From: Rodentibacter heidelbergensis
Lineage (GTDB): Bacteria > Pseudomonadota > Gammaproteobacteria > Enterobacterales > Pasteurellaceae
Length of the DNA: 48,199 bases
Reading direction: 5' to 3'
NCBI RefSeq assembly: GCF_002000125.1
Contig: NZ_MLHH01000001.1
Span: 1-48,199 of the forward strand
Shown here in pieces: positions 38,416-45,935 of the stretch. A program made the translations under genes and the position numbers. The notes under the pieces are model-generated. The model saw only the letters and a list, made by a program, of their open reading frames with translations, had not been told where the DNA came from and did no database searches. Positions within the stretch are counted from its first letter, which is position 1, and each line of letters begins with the position of its first letter.

Positions 38416-38499
38416 AAAAGTGCGGTCAATTTTTAGGGTGAATTTGAGGTGGGAAATTATAGCGGAATACGGTGAAGAAAAAAATCACCGAACAAAAAT

Positions 38500-38524
38500 A
38501 AAGCCTTCCCAATAGGAAGGCTTT
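38500..38524 (-). terminator. Terminator of ftsH
   Basis: AAAGCCTTCC/GGAAGGCTTT, loop of 5, then ATTTTTGTT on the minus strand. Confidence 0.85.
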
Positions 38525-38530
38525 AATAGA

Positions 38531-40432
38531 TTATTCAGCATCTTCTGGTTTGTTATCCTCAGTTTCTGCTGTACTGTCTGAAGACACATTGGAATAAGCA
38601 GCCTGTGCGGTTTTAGGTTCTTCCCAACCGGAAGGCGGGGTAACCGGTTCACGATTCATTAACTGCTTAATTTGTGTTTCTTCAATGGTTTCATATTTTA
38701 CTAACGCATCTTTCATGGCGTGTAAAATATCCATATTGTCGATAAGAATTTGTCTTGCTCGCTCATAGTTACGGCTAACAATGGCACGCACTTCTTCATC
38801 AATCACATGGGCAGTTTCATCGGACATATGTTTTGCTTTCGCCATTGAACGACCAAGGAACACCTCGCCTTCATCTTCAGAATAAAGAATTGGCCCAAGT
38901 TTATCGGAAAAGCCCCATTGGGTTACCATATTACGGGCAATATTGGTCGCCACTTTAATATCATTAGAAGCACCGGTGGAAATATTTTCCTCACCGTAAA
39001 TTAAATCTTCCGCTAAACGCCCTGCATAAAGGGTGGAAAGTTTACTTTCTAATTGTTTTTGGCTAATACTGACCTGATCACCTTCCGGTAAGAAGAAGGT
39101 TACCCCCAAGGCACGACCACGAGGAATAATCGTCACTTTATGAACGGGATCATGTTCAGGCACTAAATAACCCACAATAGCATGGCCTGCCTCATGATAA
39201 GCGGTGGATTCTTTTTGTTTCTCCGTCATAATCATGGTACGGCGTTCCGGCCCCATATTGATTTTGTCTTTTGCTTTTTCAAATTCAAGCATAGACACCG
39301 TACGTTTATTACTGCGTGCCGCAAATAATGCCGCCTCATTGACAAGATTAGCCAAATCCGCACCTGAGTAACCCGGTGTACCACGAGCTAAGGTCATGGC
39401 ATCCACATCATCGGCTAGTGGCACTTTACGCATATGCACTTGTAAAATTTGCTCACGGCCTTTAACATCCGGCAGCCCTACCACCACTTGACGGTCGAAA
39501 CGTCCCGGACGGGTTAATGCAGGGTCTAACACATCCGGGCGGTTTGTCGCCGCAATCACAATGACCCCGTCATTGCCACCAAATCCGTCCATTTCAACTA
39601 ACATTTGGTTTAAGGTTTGCTCACGCTCATCATGACCGCCGCCTAAACCGGCTCCACGTTGGCGACCAACCGCATCAATTTCATCAATGAAAATCAAACA
39701 AGGTGCATTTTTCTTCGCTTGTTCAAACATATCACGAACACGCGATGCCCCCACACCTACAAACATTTCAACAAAGTCAGAACCGGAAATGGTAAAAAAC
39801 GGTACTTTGGCTTCCCCGGCAATGGCTTTTGCCAATAAGGTTTTACCGGTACCCGGAGGGCCAACCATCAAAATCCCTTTTGGAATTTTACCCCCTAGAT
39901 TTTGGAACTTAGCCGGATCACGCAAGAAATCCACCACTTCGCCGACTTCCTCTTTCGCTTCATCACAGCCTGCTACATCAGCAAAAGTAACTTTGATTTG
40001 ATCCTGATTAAGCATTTTCGCCCGACTTTTACCAAAGCTCATGGCTTTACCGCCACCGCCTTGCATTTGGCGCATAAAATAAATCCATATCCCGATTAAG
40101 AACAACATTGGGAAGGAAGAAATCAAAAGTTGTGAAAGAATACTGCGTTTTTCAAATGGCGTACCTTCCACTTTCACTTTTTTACTCAATAAATCATCAA
40201 GTAATTTCTTATCTTCCAACGGTGGCATAACGGTAATATATTTTGAACCGTCATTTTTTGTTACGGTAATCTCGTTGGTATCAAAACGTGCCTCTTTTAC
40301 CTGACCATTGCTCACATCGTAAACAAAGGTCGTATAATCGGTCGCATTGTCCGCCGAAGAAGAATTAAAACTCTGGTAAGCGGTCATCATGACCACCGCA
40401 ACCACAATCCAGAGTACCAAATTTTTGACCAT
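38531..40432 (-). CDS. ftsH: ATP-dependent zinc metalloprotease FtsH
   Basis: FtsH is the essential inner-membrane AAA+ protease that degrades LpxC, sigma-32-like and misassembled membrane proteins. Two N-terminal spans flank a periplasmic domain ([15 protein letters not shown] and [19 protein letters not shown]). Walker [19 protein letters not shown], Walker [22 protein letters not shown] and the zinc site [13 protein letters not shown] are intact. The ATG gives 633 residues (MVKNLVLW, as in the E. coli start); a TTG 9 nt upstream has the better-placed AGGTTAG and could be used instead. rlmE lies upstream, the common order. Confidence 0.97.
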   Translation of the reverse strand: MVKNLVLWIVVAVVMMTAYQSFNSSSADNATDYTTFVYDVSNGQVKEARFDTNEITVTKNDGSKYITVMPPLEDKKLLDDLLSKKVKVEGTPFEKRSILSQLLISSFPMLFLIGIWIYFMRQMQGGGGKAMSFGKSRAKMLNQDQIKVTFADVAGCDEAKEEVGEVVDFLRDPAKFQNLGGKIPKGILMVGPPGTGKTLLAKAIAGEAKVPFFTISGSDFVEMFVGVGASRVRDMFEQAKKNAPCLIFIDEIDAVGRQRGAGLGGGHDEREQTLNQMLVEMDGFGGNDGVIVIAATNRPDVLDPALTRPGRFDRQVVVGLPDVKGREQILQVHMRKVPLADDVDAMTLARGTPGYSGADLANLVNEAALFAARSNKRTVSMLEFEKAKDKINMGPERRTMIMTEKQKESTAYHEAGHAIVGYLVPEHDPVHKVTIIPRGRALGVTFFLPEGDQVSISQKQLESKLSTLYAGRLAEDLIYGEENISTGASNDIKVATNIARNMVTQWGFSDKLGPILYSEDEGEVFLGRSMAKAKHMSDETAHVIDEEVRAIVSRNYERARQILIDNMDILHAMKDALVKYETIEETQIKQLMNREPVTPPSGWEEPKTAQAAYSNVSSDSTAETEDNKPEDAE

Positions 40433-40512
40433 ATCGTTCAAAGTCTAACCTGCCTTTCCTAAGTTAATAAATTCGACACAAGATACTATATATCACAAAC
40501 GATGAAAAGCGA

Positions 40513-41151
40513 TTAAAGTGATTCGCCTTTATAGCCCGTTGCGACAATATAAACTTCACGGGAACGCCCTCGTGATGCCTCCGGTTTACGGACTTTCACC
40601 CCACTAAAAAGAGTGCGAATCTCCTTTAGATAGTCATCAAATCCTTCCCCTTGGAATACCTTCACCACAAAACTGCCTTTCATTGCCAACACTTGTTTGC
40701 ACATATCTAATGCTAGTTCTACCAAATACATCGCACGGGGAATATCCACCGAAGGCATACCGCTAAAATTAGGCGCCATATCCGACATCACCACATCAAC
40801 TTTTGCTTCTCCAACACGTTCAAGCAACGCATTAAGCACCTGCTCTTCTCGGAAATCACCTTGTAAGAAATCCACCCCCACAATCGGATCCATTTCCAAA
40901 ATATCACAGGCAATCACTCGGCCTTTATCACCAATTTGGCTCACCACATATTGCGACCAACCGCCCGGGGCTGCACCAAGGTCCACCACGGTCATACCCG
41001 GTTTGAATAATTTATCCGTTTGCTGAATTTCATCAATTTTGAAATAAGCACGAGAGCGTAATTTTTGCTTATGCGCTTTCTGTACAAATGGATCTTTAAA
41101 ATGTTCGTTTAACCAACGAGAAGAACTCGCCGAACGTTTTTTCTTTCCCAT
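40513..41151 (-). CDS. rlmE: 23S rRNA 2'-O-ribose U2552 methyltransferase
   Basis: RlmE (FtsJ/RrmJ) methylates U2552 in the A loop of 23S rRNA during 50S assembly. The 212 residues contain the SAM motif [16 protein letters not shown] and the K-D-K-E tetrad context ([33 protein letters not shown]). The basic N terminus [13 protein letters not shown] is typical. It is cotranscribed with ftsH (81-bp gap) and divergent from yhbY. Confidence 0.96.
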   Translation of the reverse strand: MGKKKRSASSSRWLNEHFKDPFVQKAHKQKLRSRAYFKIDEIQQTDKLFKPGMTVVDLGAAPGGWSQYVVSQIGDKGRVIACDILEMDPIVGVDFLQGDFREEQVLNALLERVGEAKVDVVMSDMAPNFSGMPSVDIPRAMYLVELALDMCKQVLAMKGSFVVKVFQGEGFDDYLKEIRTLFSGVKVRKPEASRGRSREVYIVATGYKGESL

Positions 41152-41303
41152 AATCTCTGTCTTTTGTGCGATTTTTTGTAGTAGTTTCGCCTATATTTGG
41201 GTACAATCTGCCGAATTCAAGACTTGATGAGCTTAAAAACGCAGAAAATTCCTGTTTTTCTGACCGCTCTTTTGATTATTTTTATTCATTTCTAGGATTT
41301 CTT

Positions 41304-41603
41304 ATGACAACCTTATCCACCAAACAAAAACAATTTTTAAAAGCCCTTGCCCACCATCTCAATCCTGTTGTGATGCTTGGTGGCAACGGTTTAACCGAAG
41401 GAGTGCTGGCCGAAATCGAAAATGCCCTTGACCACCATGAACTTATTAAAGTGAAAATTGCCGGGGCGGATCGTGAAACCAAGCAATTAATTATTAATGC
41501 TATTGTCCGTGAAACCAAGGCCTCAAATGTACAAACAATCGGTCATATTTTGGTGCTTTATCGCCCAAGTGAAGAAGCCAAAATTCAGCTTCCTCGCAAA
41601 TAA
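41304..41603 (+). CDS. yhbY: Ribosome assembly RNA-binding protein YhbY (CRM domain)
   Basis: A 99-residue CRM-domain protein associated with pre-50S ribosomes. The loop VVMLGGNGLTEGVLAEIENA corresponds to the GxxG RNA-binding motif. The frame extends further upstream, but AGGATTTCTT before this ATG and the family length fix the start. It is divergent from rlmE, with a USS-variant core in the spacer (41263). Confidence 0.94.
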   Translation: MTTLSTKQKQFLKALAHHLNPVVMLGGNGLTEGVLAEIENALDHHELIKVKIAGADRETKQLIINAIVRETKASNVQTIGHILVLYRPSEEAKIQLPRK

Positions 41604-41668
41604 GATTTCGACACAATCAATATCCGATATTTATCGCAAATGCATAAAATCGGATGTTTTAACAAAAC

Positions 41669-41751
41669 GTAGGGACACACTGCGTGTGTCCGTTGTAAAA
41701 ATCAAATGACTTCAATAGGTTAAAATTCGGACACACGCAGTATGTCCCTAC
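41669..41751. repeat. REPIN-like double palindrome
   Basis: Two 24-nt arms (41669-41692 and 41728-41751) are inverted copies differing at one base. Each arm is itself a hairpin: GGACACAC-TGC-GTGTGTCC in the left one. The 35-nt centre is AT-rich. The layout is that of a REP doublet (BIME/REPIN). No transposase is nearby. Confidence 0.75.
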
Positions 41752-41803
41752 ACCCCAACAAAAATAACGTTGTACAACTGCCCCATAATATCCTCAATAC
41801 CAC

Positions 41804-41834
41804 AAAGTGCGGTCATTTCTGCCGCACTTTTTTA
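41804..41834. terminator. USS-dyad terminator between yhbY and greA
   Basis: AAAGTGCGG, loop TCATTTCTG, CCGCACTTT, then TTTTATTT on the plus strand. It sits 8 bp from the greA stop. Confidence 0.75.
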
Positions 41835-41841
41835 TTTGAGG

Positions 41842-42318
41842 TTAAACGTAATTCACTTCAATAATTTCAAACTCAACATTGCCGCCCGGGGTGACAATAT
41901 TGACCGTATCATCTAATTCTTTACCAATTAACCCCCGAGCAATAGGTGAGTTCACGGAAATCAAACCGGATTTAATATCCGCCTCATCATCCCCCACAAT
42001 TTGGTAAGTCACTTCTTCATCGGTATCCACATTCACCAACACCACCGTTGCACCGAAAATGATCTTGCCTTTATTCGGCATTTTCGTCACATCGATAATT
42101 TGTGAATTGGCTAATTTCCCCTCAATTTCTTGAATTCGCCCCTCACAAAAGCCTTGCTGTTCACGGGCTGCATGATATTCCGCATTTTCTTTCAAATCGC
42201 CATGTTCACGAGCTTCTGCAATAGCTTTAATAATTTCCGGGCGACGTACATTCTTTAAAAAATCTAATTCTTCTCTTAACAGCTCTGCACCACGAACCGT
42301 CATCGGGATTTGTTTCAT
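41842..42318 (-). CDS. greA: Transcription elongation factor GreA
   Basis: GreA rescues backtracked RNA polymerase by stimulating transcript cleavage. The true start is the inner ATG ([10 protein letters not shown]), giving 158 residues; the frame extends 14 codons upstream without sense. The coiled-coil tip acidic residues lie in [19 protein letters not shown], and the C-terminal FKBP-like domain ends [17 protein letters not shown] precedes the start. It is divergent from dacB. Confidence 0.96.
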   Translation of the reverse strand: MKQIPMTVRGAELLREELDFLKNVRRPEIIKAIAEAREHGDLKENAEYHAAREQQGFCEGRIQEIEGKLANSQIIDVTKMPNKGKIIFGATVVLVNVDTDEEVTYQIVGDDEADIKSGLISVNSPIARGLIGKELDDTVNIVTPGGNVEFEIIEVNYV

Positions 42319-42486
42319 AGACTGTATCCTTAAAATTGAGTAAAAAGAAAACCACGGCAAAATTAAAAAATTTTGTCGTAGTATAAGTAAAAATCAGTAG
42401 AGAAAGAGAAAATCTGGTTTACTCTCATTCATTCGGTGGCTATTATTGTTTGTCTAAAAAAAAATAGCAACTATAACAAACCACCT

Positions 42487-43926
42487 ATGACAAAATTATC
42501 ATTCATTCCAACCGCACTTCGCACAATCTTTCTCTCTCTAGGCCTTTCCATGCCGGCTTTGGCAGAAATCAATGTGGAACCCATCACAAACTATTTACCG
42601 GAAGGCGCAAGTGCTGGGATTATTGCCAAAAATCTCAATCAGAATAGCCTCATTGCCGACTATAACGGCTCAACCTTTATGCTGCCGGCAAGCACTCAAA
42701 AAGTGTTAACGGCTGTTGCAGCCAAATTAGTGCTTGGCGATGAATTCAAATTTGAAACGGCCCTTTTAACCAATGGTCAGGTTGAAAACGGGGCTTTAAC
42801 CGGCAATTTAATTGCCCGTTTTACCGGCGATCCGGATCTCACCAGTGGGCAACTTTATAGCCTCCTTGCTGAATTAAAAAAACAAGGGATCAATAAAATC
42901 AATGGCGATTTGATCTTAGATACCTCTGTTTTCTCTAGCCATGATCGGGGGTTAGGCTGGATTTGGAACGATTTAACCATGTGTTTCAACTCCCCGCCTT
43001 CCGCTGCTAATATTGATAGCAACTGTTTCTATGCCGAATTAGATGCCAATCAAGCCCCGGGTGAAACCGTGAAAATCAACGTACCTGCGCAATTTCCTAT
43101 CCAAGTATTCGGACAAGTTTATGTGGCAGACAGCCGTGAAGCCCCCTATTGCCAATTAGATGTCGTGGTGCATGATAACAATCGCTATCAAGTTAAAGGC
43201 TGTCTTGCCCGCCAAAGCAAACCTTTTGGTTTAAGCTTTGCAGTACAAGATCCCGATGCTTACGCCGCAGCCATTATTCAACGCCAGCTCAAACGCTTAG
43301 GGATAGCATTCAACGGCAAAGTTCTACAGCCACAAAAACCCCAACAGGGGCAATTACTGGTACAACATTTCTCCAAACCTTTACCGGATTTATTAAAAAA
43401 AATGATGAAAAAATCCGATAATCAAATTGCCGATTCCTTATTTCGTGCCATTGCCTACCACCACTATAAACGCCCGGCTTCTTTCCAGCTCGGCACTCTG
43501 GCTGTGAAATCCGTTTTACAAAAACAAGGCATTAAATTTGGTAATAGCATTTTAGCCGATGGTTCAGGGCTTTCCCGCCATAATTTAATTTCCCCAAAAA
43601 CCATGCTTTCCGTGCTGGAATACATTGCCAAAAACGAAGATAAACTGCATTTAATGGAAACCTTCCCTATTGCCGGTGTCGATGGCACTATCAGTGGACG
43701 GGGTGGATTAATTCAGCCCCCGCTTGTTAAAAATGTGATCGCTAAAACAGGCTCCCTAAAAGGGGTTTATAACCTTGCAGGGTTTATGACAAATGCACGA
43801 GGTGAAAAAATCGCCTTTGTCCAATTTATCAACGGCTACTCCACCGGTGAATTGGAAAATAAAACCAAACGAGCGCCATTAGTACAATTTGAAAGCACGC
43901 TTTATAATGAGATTTATAAAAATTAA
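42487..43926 (+). CDS. dacB: D-alanyl-D-alanine carboxypeptidase/endopeptidase (PBP4)
   Basis: A periplasmic class C penicillin-binding protein that trims peptidoglycan. The 479 residues begin with a signal peptide ending MPALAE. The catalytic SxxK is in MLPASTQKVLTAV, SxN in KKSDNQIADSLF and KTG in IAKTGSLKGVYN. The domain inserted between SxxK and SxN, present in PBP4, is visible. The frame runs longer upstream, but the inner ATG begins the signal peptide; no clear Shine-Dalgarno sequence is seen. A strong terminator follows. Confidence 0.95.
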   Translation: MTKLSFIPTALRTIFLSLGLSMPALAEINVEPITNYLPEGASAGIIAKNLNQNSLIADYNGSTFMLPASTQKVLTAVAAKLVLGDEFKFETALLTNGQVENGALTGNLIARFTGDPDLTSGQLYSLLAELKKQGINKINGDLILDTSVFSSHDRGLGWIWNDLTMCFNSPPSAANIDSNCFYAELDANQAPGETVKINVPAQFPIQVFGQVYVADSREAPYCQLDVVVHDNNRYQVKGCLARQSKPFGLSFAVQDPDAYAAAIIQRQLKRLGIAFNGKVLQPQKPQQGQLLVQHFSKPLPDLLKKMMKKSDNQIADSLFRAIAYHHYKRPASFQLGTLAVKSVLQKQGIKFGNSILADGSGLSRHNLISPKTMLSVLEYIAKNEDKLHLMETFPIAGVDGTISGRGGLIQPPLVKNVIAKTGSLKGVYNLAGFMTNARGEKIAFVQFINGYSTGELENKTKRAPLVQFESTLYNEIYKN

Positions 43927-43941
43927 TTACTCTAACCGATG

Positions 43942-43969
43942 AAAACCGCCCTATGGCGGTTTTCTTTAT
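43942..43969 (+). terminator. Terminator of dacB
   Basis: AAAACCGCC-CTAT-GGCGGTTTT then CTTTATT. Confidence 0.85.
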
Positions 43970-44032
43970 TCTCTTCATAACGTTTATCTTCACTACCCAT
44001 TTTTTGACTTAAATAAACATATTACATAGTGG

Positions 44033-44069
44033 TTGAATACTTTCCAGTCAAAGGGCTATAATTGTATAG
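44033..44069 (+). promoter_or_regulatory. Promoter and operator of the RelB-type antitoxin
   Basis: TTGAAT, 18 nt, TATAAT. The -10 lies inside CTATA-ATTG-TATAG (44056-44069), a likely autoregulatory operator for a ribbon-helix-helix antitoxin. The 11-mer TAATTGTATAG reappears in the second TA promoter. Confidence 0.65.
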
Positions 44070-44090
44070 CAATTTGTAAGGAGGGAAATA

Positions 44091-44315
44091 ATGTTAGCAA
44101 TACGACTACCAGAAGATATCGAGATGCGTTTACAACATCTTGCTGATGAAACCGGGCGAAGTAAAACCTTTTATGCTAAAGAAGCGATTTTGAAATATCT
44201 CGAAGATATGGAAGATATTTTCCTTGCCGATAAAGCATTAAAAGAATTCAGAGAATCAGGTGAACAGTTGATCAGCCTTGATGAGTTGGAGGCTGAACTT
44301 GGATTGGAAGATTAA
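44091..44315 (+). CDS. RelB/CopG-family (ribbon-helix-helix) antitoxin
   Basis: A 74-residue antitoxin. The N-terminal ribbon-helix-helix is MLAIRLPEDIEMRLQHLADE followed by TGRSKTFYAKEAILKYLEDM; the acidic C terminus (LISLDELEAELGLED) would neutralise the toxin. AAGGAGGG gives a strong start. The downstream toxin frame overlaps its end by about 17 bp but is broken, so the antitoxin may persist as an orphan or a trans-acting antitoxin. Confidence 0.88.
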   Translation: MLAIRLPEDIEMRLQHLADETGRSKTFYAKEAILKYLEDMEDIFLADKALKEFRESGEQLISLDELEAELGLED

Positions 44316-44566
44316 TTTTACCAAGTGCGGTAAAAGAATTTAAAAAGTTAGATAAAACAACTTCCGCTCGAATATTATCCTGTTTAAAGGAAGTGGCAAA
44401 ATTAAACGATCCAACAATGAGAGGAAAAGGGTTAACCGGTAATCTCACAGGCTATTGGCGTTATCGAATTGGGGATTATAGAGTCATTACACAAATTCAA
44501 AACGGCGAGATGATTATTACGGTGATTAAAATAAACCATCGTAGTAAGGTGTATGAAAAGGTATAA
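44299..44566 (+). pseudogene. RelE/ParE-type toxin, frameshifted at a USS
   Basis: Frame 1 reads (TTG)DWKINFT up to 44322; the rest, SAVKEFKKLDKTTSARILSC to WRYRIGDYRVITQIQNGEM and INHRSKVYEKV, is in the next frame from 44324. Removing one base near 44323 restores an 88-residue RelE-superfamily toxin of normal length. The body frame has no usable start. The extra A completes the perfect USS AAGTGCGGT at 44323-44331. A sequencing error or translational frameshift remains possible. Confidence 0.75.
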
Positions 44567-44570
44567 AAAA

Positions 44571-44960
44571 ATGGATAACATTTCTCAAAAAATCCAAGAT
44601 GCAGCAAAAGATTGGAATATTGATGCCATTGTTAAAGCCGTCATTGCAGATGATCCCGATATGGCTGAACATGCTGAGGATTTCCGTGAAAGCTTAATAC
44701 AAATAAAAACAGGAAATCTAAAAAATGCACGAGTGACGAAAATCCCCCTATCACCAATTACAGAAACTCGTCATGCAGTACAGCTGTCATAACCTAAATT
44801 TGCCAAAAAGCTTGGTATTTCTGTCAATACGTTACGTTCTTGGGAACAGGATTTACGCAAACCAAGTGGTGCGGCCAAAACCCTCTTAGATGTGTGGAAT
44901 CCACACATCTTAGATTTACTCCACCGTCGCCCTGAGCTTATTGATGAACTTCACATTTAA
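44571..44960 (+). pseudogene. XRE-family (HigA/NadS-like) antitoxin with an in-frame stop
   Basis: The ATG 4 bp after the toxin stop opens a 129-residue reading frame interrupted at codon 74 by TAA. Before the stop: MDNISQKIQDAAKDW to TKIPLSPITETRHAVQLS. Immediately after it in the same frame: PKFAKKLGISVNTLRSWEQ and DLRKPSGAAKTLL, a helix-turn-helix domain. The family has Gln (CAA) at about the stop position, so one C-to-T change explains it. The N-terminal 73 residues could still be made, but without the DNA-binding domain. Confidence 0.75.
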
Positions 44961-44964
44961 CTCA

Positions 44965-44979
44965 TAGATTTGATCTTCT
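44965..44979 (-). repeat. Short dispersed repeat (copy 3)
   Basis: Minus strand AGAAGATCAAATCTA, one base different from the core of the copy at 12285, between two convergent TA units. Confidence 0.45.
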
Positions 44980-44989
44980 GTACTTTATT

Positions 44990-45283
44990 TTAGGCATTTA
45001 CTTCTTTAGGTTTAACTGAAACATTCAAGCCCAGTGCATTGATAATTTTTATAATGCTATCAAATCTTGGTTTTTCACTTGATAAGGTTTTATAAAGACT
45101 TTCTCGTCCAATGCCTGTCTTTTCTGCTAATTCAGACATACCTTTGGCTCTCGCAACGGTATTGAGTGCCTGAATAAATTCTTCTGTAGAACCTTCTTCT
45201 AGGACTGTTGCTAAATAAGCTGCCATTATTTTTTCGTTTTTTAAATAACGTGCCGCATCAAATTCTCTGGTACTAATTAGCAT
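44990..45283 (-). CDS. HigA-type addiction-module antidote (XRE family)
   Basis: A 97-residue antitoxin of the 'putative addiction module antidote' group. The HTH is SELAEKTGIGRESLYKTLS. The start MLISTREFDAARYL and EEFIQALNTVARAKGM are characteristic. The inner ATG is chosen: AGGAGATT lies just upstream and the frame beyond it overlaps the toxin. It overlaps the toxin gene by 11 bp, in the toxin-first order typical of HigBA. Both genes look intact. Confidence 0.88.
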   Translation of the reverse strand: MLISTREFDAARYLKNEKIMAAYLATVLEEGSTEEFIQALNTVARAKGMSELAEKTGIGRESLYKTLSSEKPRFDSIIKIINALGLNVSVKPKEVNA

Positions 45284-45587
45284 TTTTAATCTCCTGTTTA
45301 AGTTCAGCCCATATTCTCTTAGCTTGTTGGATATCATTATCTTGAGTGGATTTATCACCACCACAAAGTAAGATATAAGTAATTTCCCCTTTGCGTGCGT
45401 AATAGAGTCGGTAACCCTTACCCTTTGTAATCCGCATTTCAAATACACCGTCACCAATGGATTTATGATCACCGAAATTACCTAGTTTAGCTCGCTCAAT
45501 ACGGGCAACAATGTTTATTATTGCTAATTCATCCGTCAGATTTTCTAACCAATTAGAAAATATATTAGTTTCCTCAATAAGATACAT
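45273..45587 (-). CDS. HigB-type addiction-module toxin (RelE/ParE superfamily)
   Basis: A 104-residue toxin, probably a ribosome-dependent mRNA interferase. Family features are FSNWLENLTDELAIINIVAR, RIERAKLGNFGDHKSIGDGV, FEMRITKGKGYRLYYARKG and YILLCGGDKSTQDNDIQQAK. AGGAGCAATT before the ATG fixes the start; the frame continues upstream without a ribosome site. It is followed by its antidote in the same transcript. Confidence 0.9.
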   Translation of the reverse strand: MYLIEETNIFSNWLENLTDELAIINIVARIERAKLGNFGDHKSIGDGVFEMRITKGKGYRLYYARKGEITYILLCGGDKSTQDNDIQQAKRIWAELKQEIKNAN

Positions 45588-45610
45588 AATTGCTCCTTTT
45601 AGGAACCCTA

Positions 45611-45639
45611 ATTGTATAGTTTTGGATACATAAAGACAA
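45611..45639 (-). promoter_or_regulatory. Promoter of the HigBA-type operon
   Basis: Minus strand TTGTCT, 17 nt, TACAAT, about 25 bp before the toxin ATG. It contains the 11-mer shared with the RelB promoter. Confidence 0.65.
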
Positions 45640-45675
45640 GGGATATTATTTGCTGGAAAATCACCCAAATTATTG

Positions 45676-45702
45676 ATTGTAGAAAGTCAGATTTAATCTT
45701 CT
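45676..45702. repeat. Short dispersed repeat (copy 4)
   Basis: ATTGTAGAAAGTCAGATT then TAATCTTCT; resembles the copy at 31352 on the plus strand and the one at 12285 on the minus strand. Confidence 0.45.
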
Positions 45703-45779
45703 GCAGTTAGAAAACATCGACGATTCATCACATCGGCTTCTCATTCCCTCCAATTCCTATAAACCCACTTACCAAAAGC

Positions 45780-45815
45780 AAAAAAATGAGCGTTTCCTCT
45801 AAAGGAAACGCTCAT
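45780..45815 (-). terminator. Terminator of the adhesin gene
   Basis: ATGAGCGTTTCCT/AGGAAACGCTCAT, 13-bp perfect stem, then TTTTTTT on the minus strand. It lies 120 bp past the stop. A further TCCGGCAG/CTGCCGGA pair with a 24-nt loop occurs at 45872-45911; nothing else is seen in this spacer. Confidence 0.85.
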
Positions 45816-45935
45816 ACTTTTATGATTGTTCATTTAAAGCAGTGCTTCTAAAAGCCCTGATATCAGTCTAATCCGGCAGGCAGACATCCTTTTCTCATAC
45901 ACTCTGCCGGACTCGCTGAAATGCAACGGCTTACA

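Larger units (their letters stand above)
4455..44331. repeat. Dispersed DNA uptake signal sequences (USS, core AAGTGCGGT)
   Basis: Twenty-seven perfect 9-mers were read on either strand, starting at 4455, 5098, 7240, 8378, 9035, 9495, 9677, 10417, 12244, 14788, 16575, 17561, 17953, 18895, 20258, 23049, 29391, 30873, 31405, 32869, 33620, 34402, 36006, 38418, 41805, 42511 and 44323. Six variant AAGAGCGGT cores start at 4181, 4213, 9273, 36177, 36190 and 41263. Counts are by eye. Confidence 0.85.

Noticed and set aside
41669-41751. Short CRISPR-like repeat-spacer
   Set aside because: Only two arms, inverted not direct, and no cas genes anywhere in the window.
44299-44566. Programmed translational frameshift in the toxin
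   Set aside because: No typical slippery heptamer or downstream structure seen, and toxin genes of this group are not known for it; frameshift mutation is simpler, though not proven.
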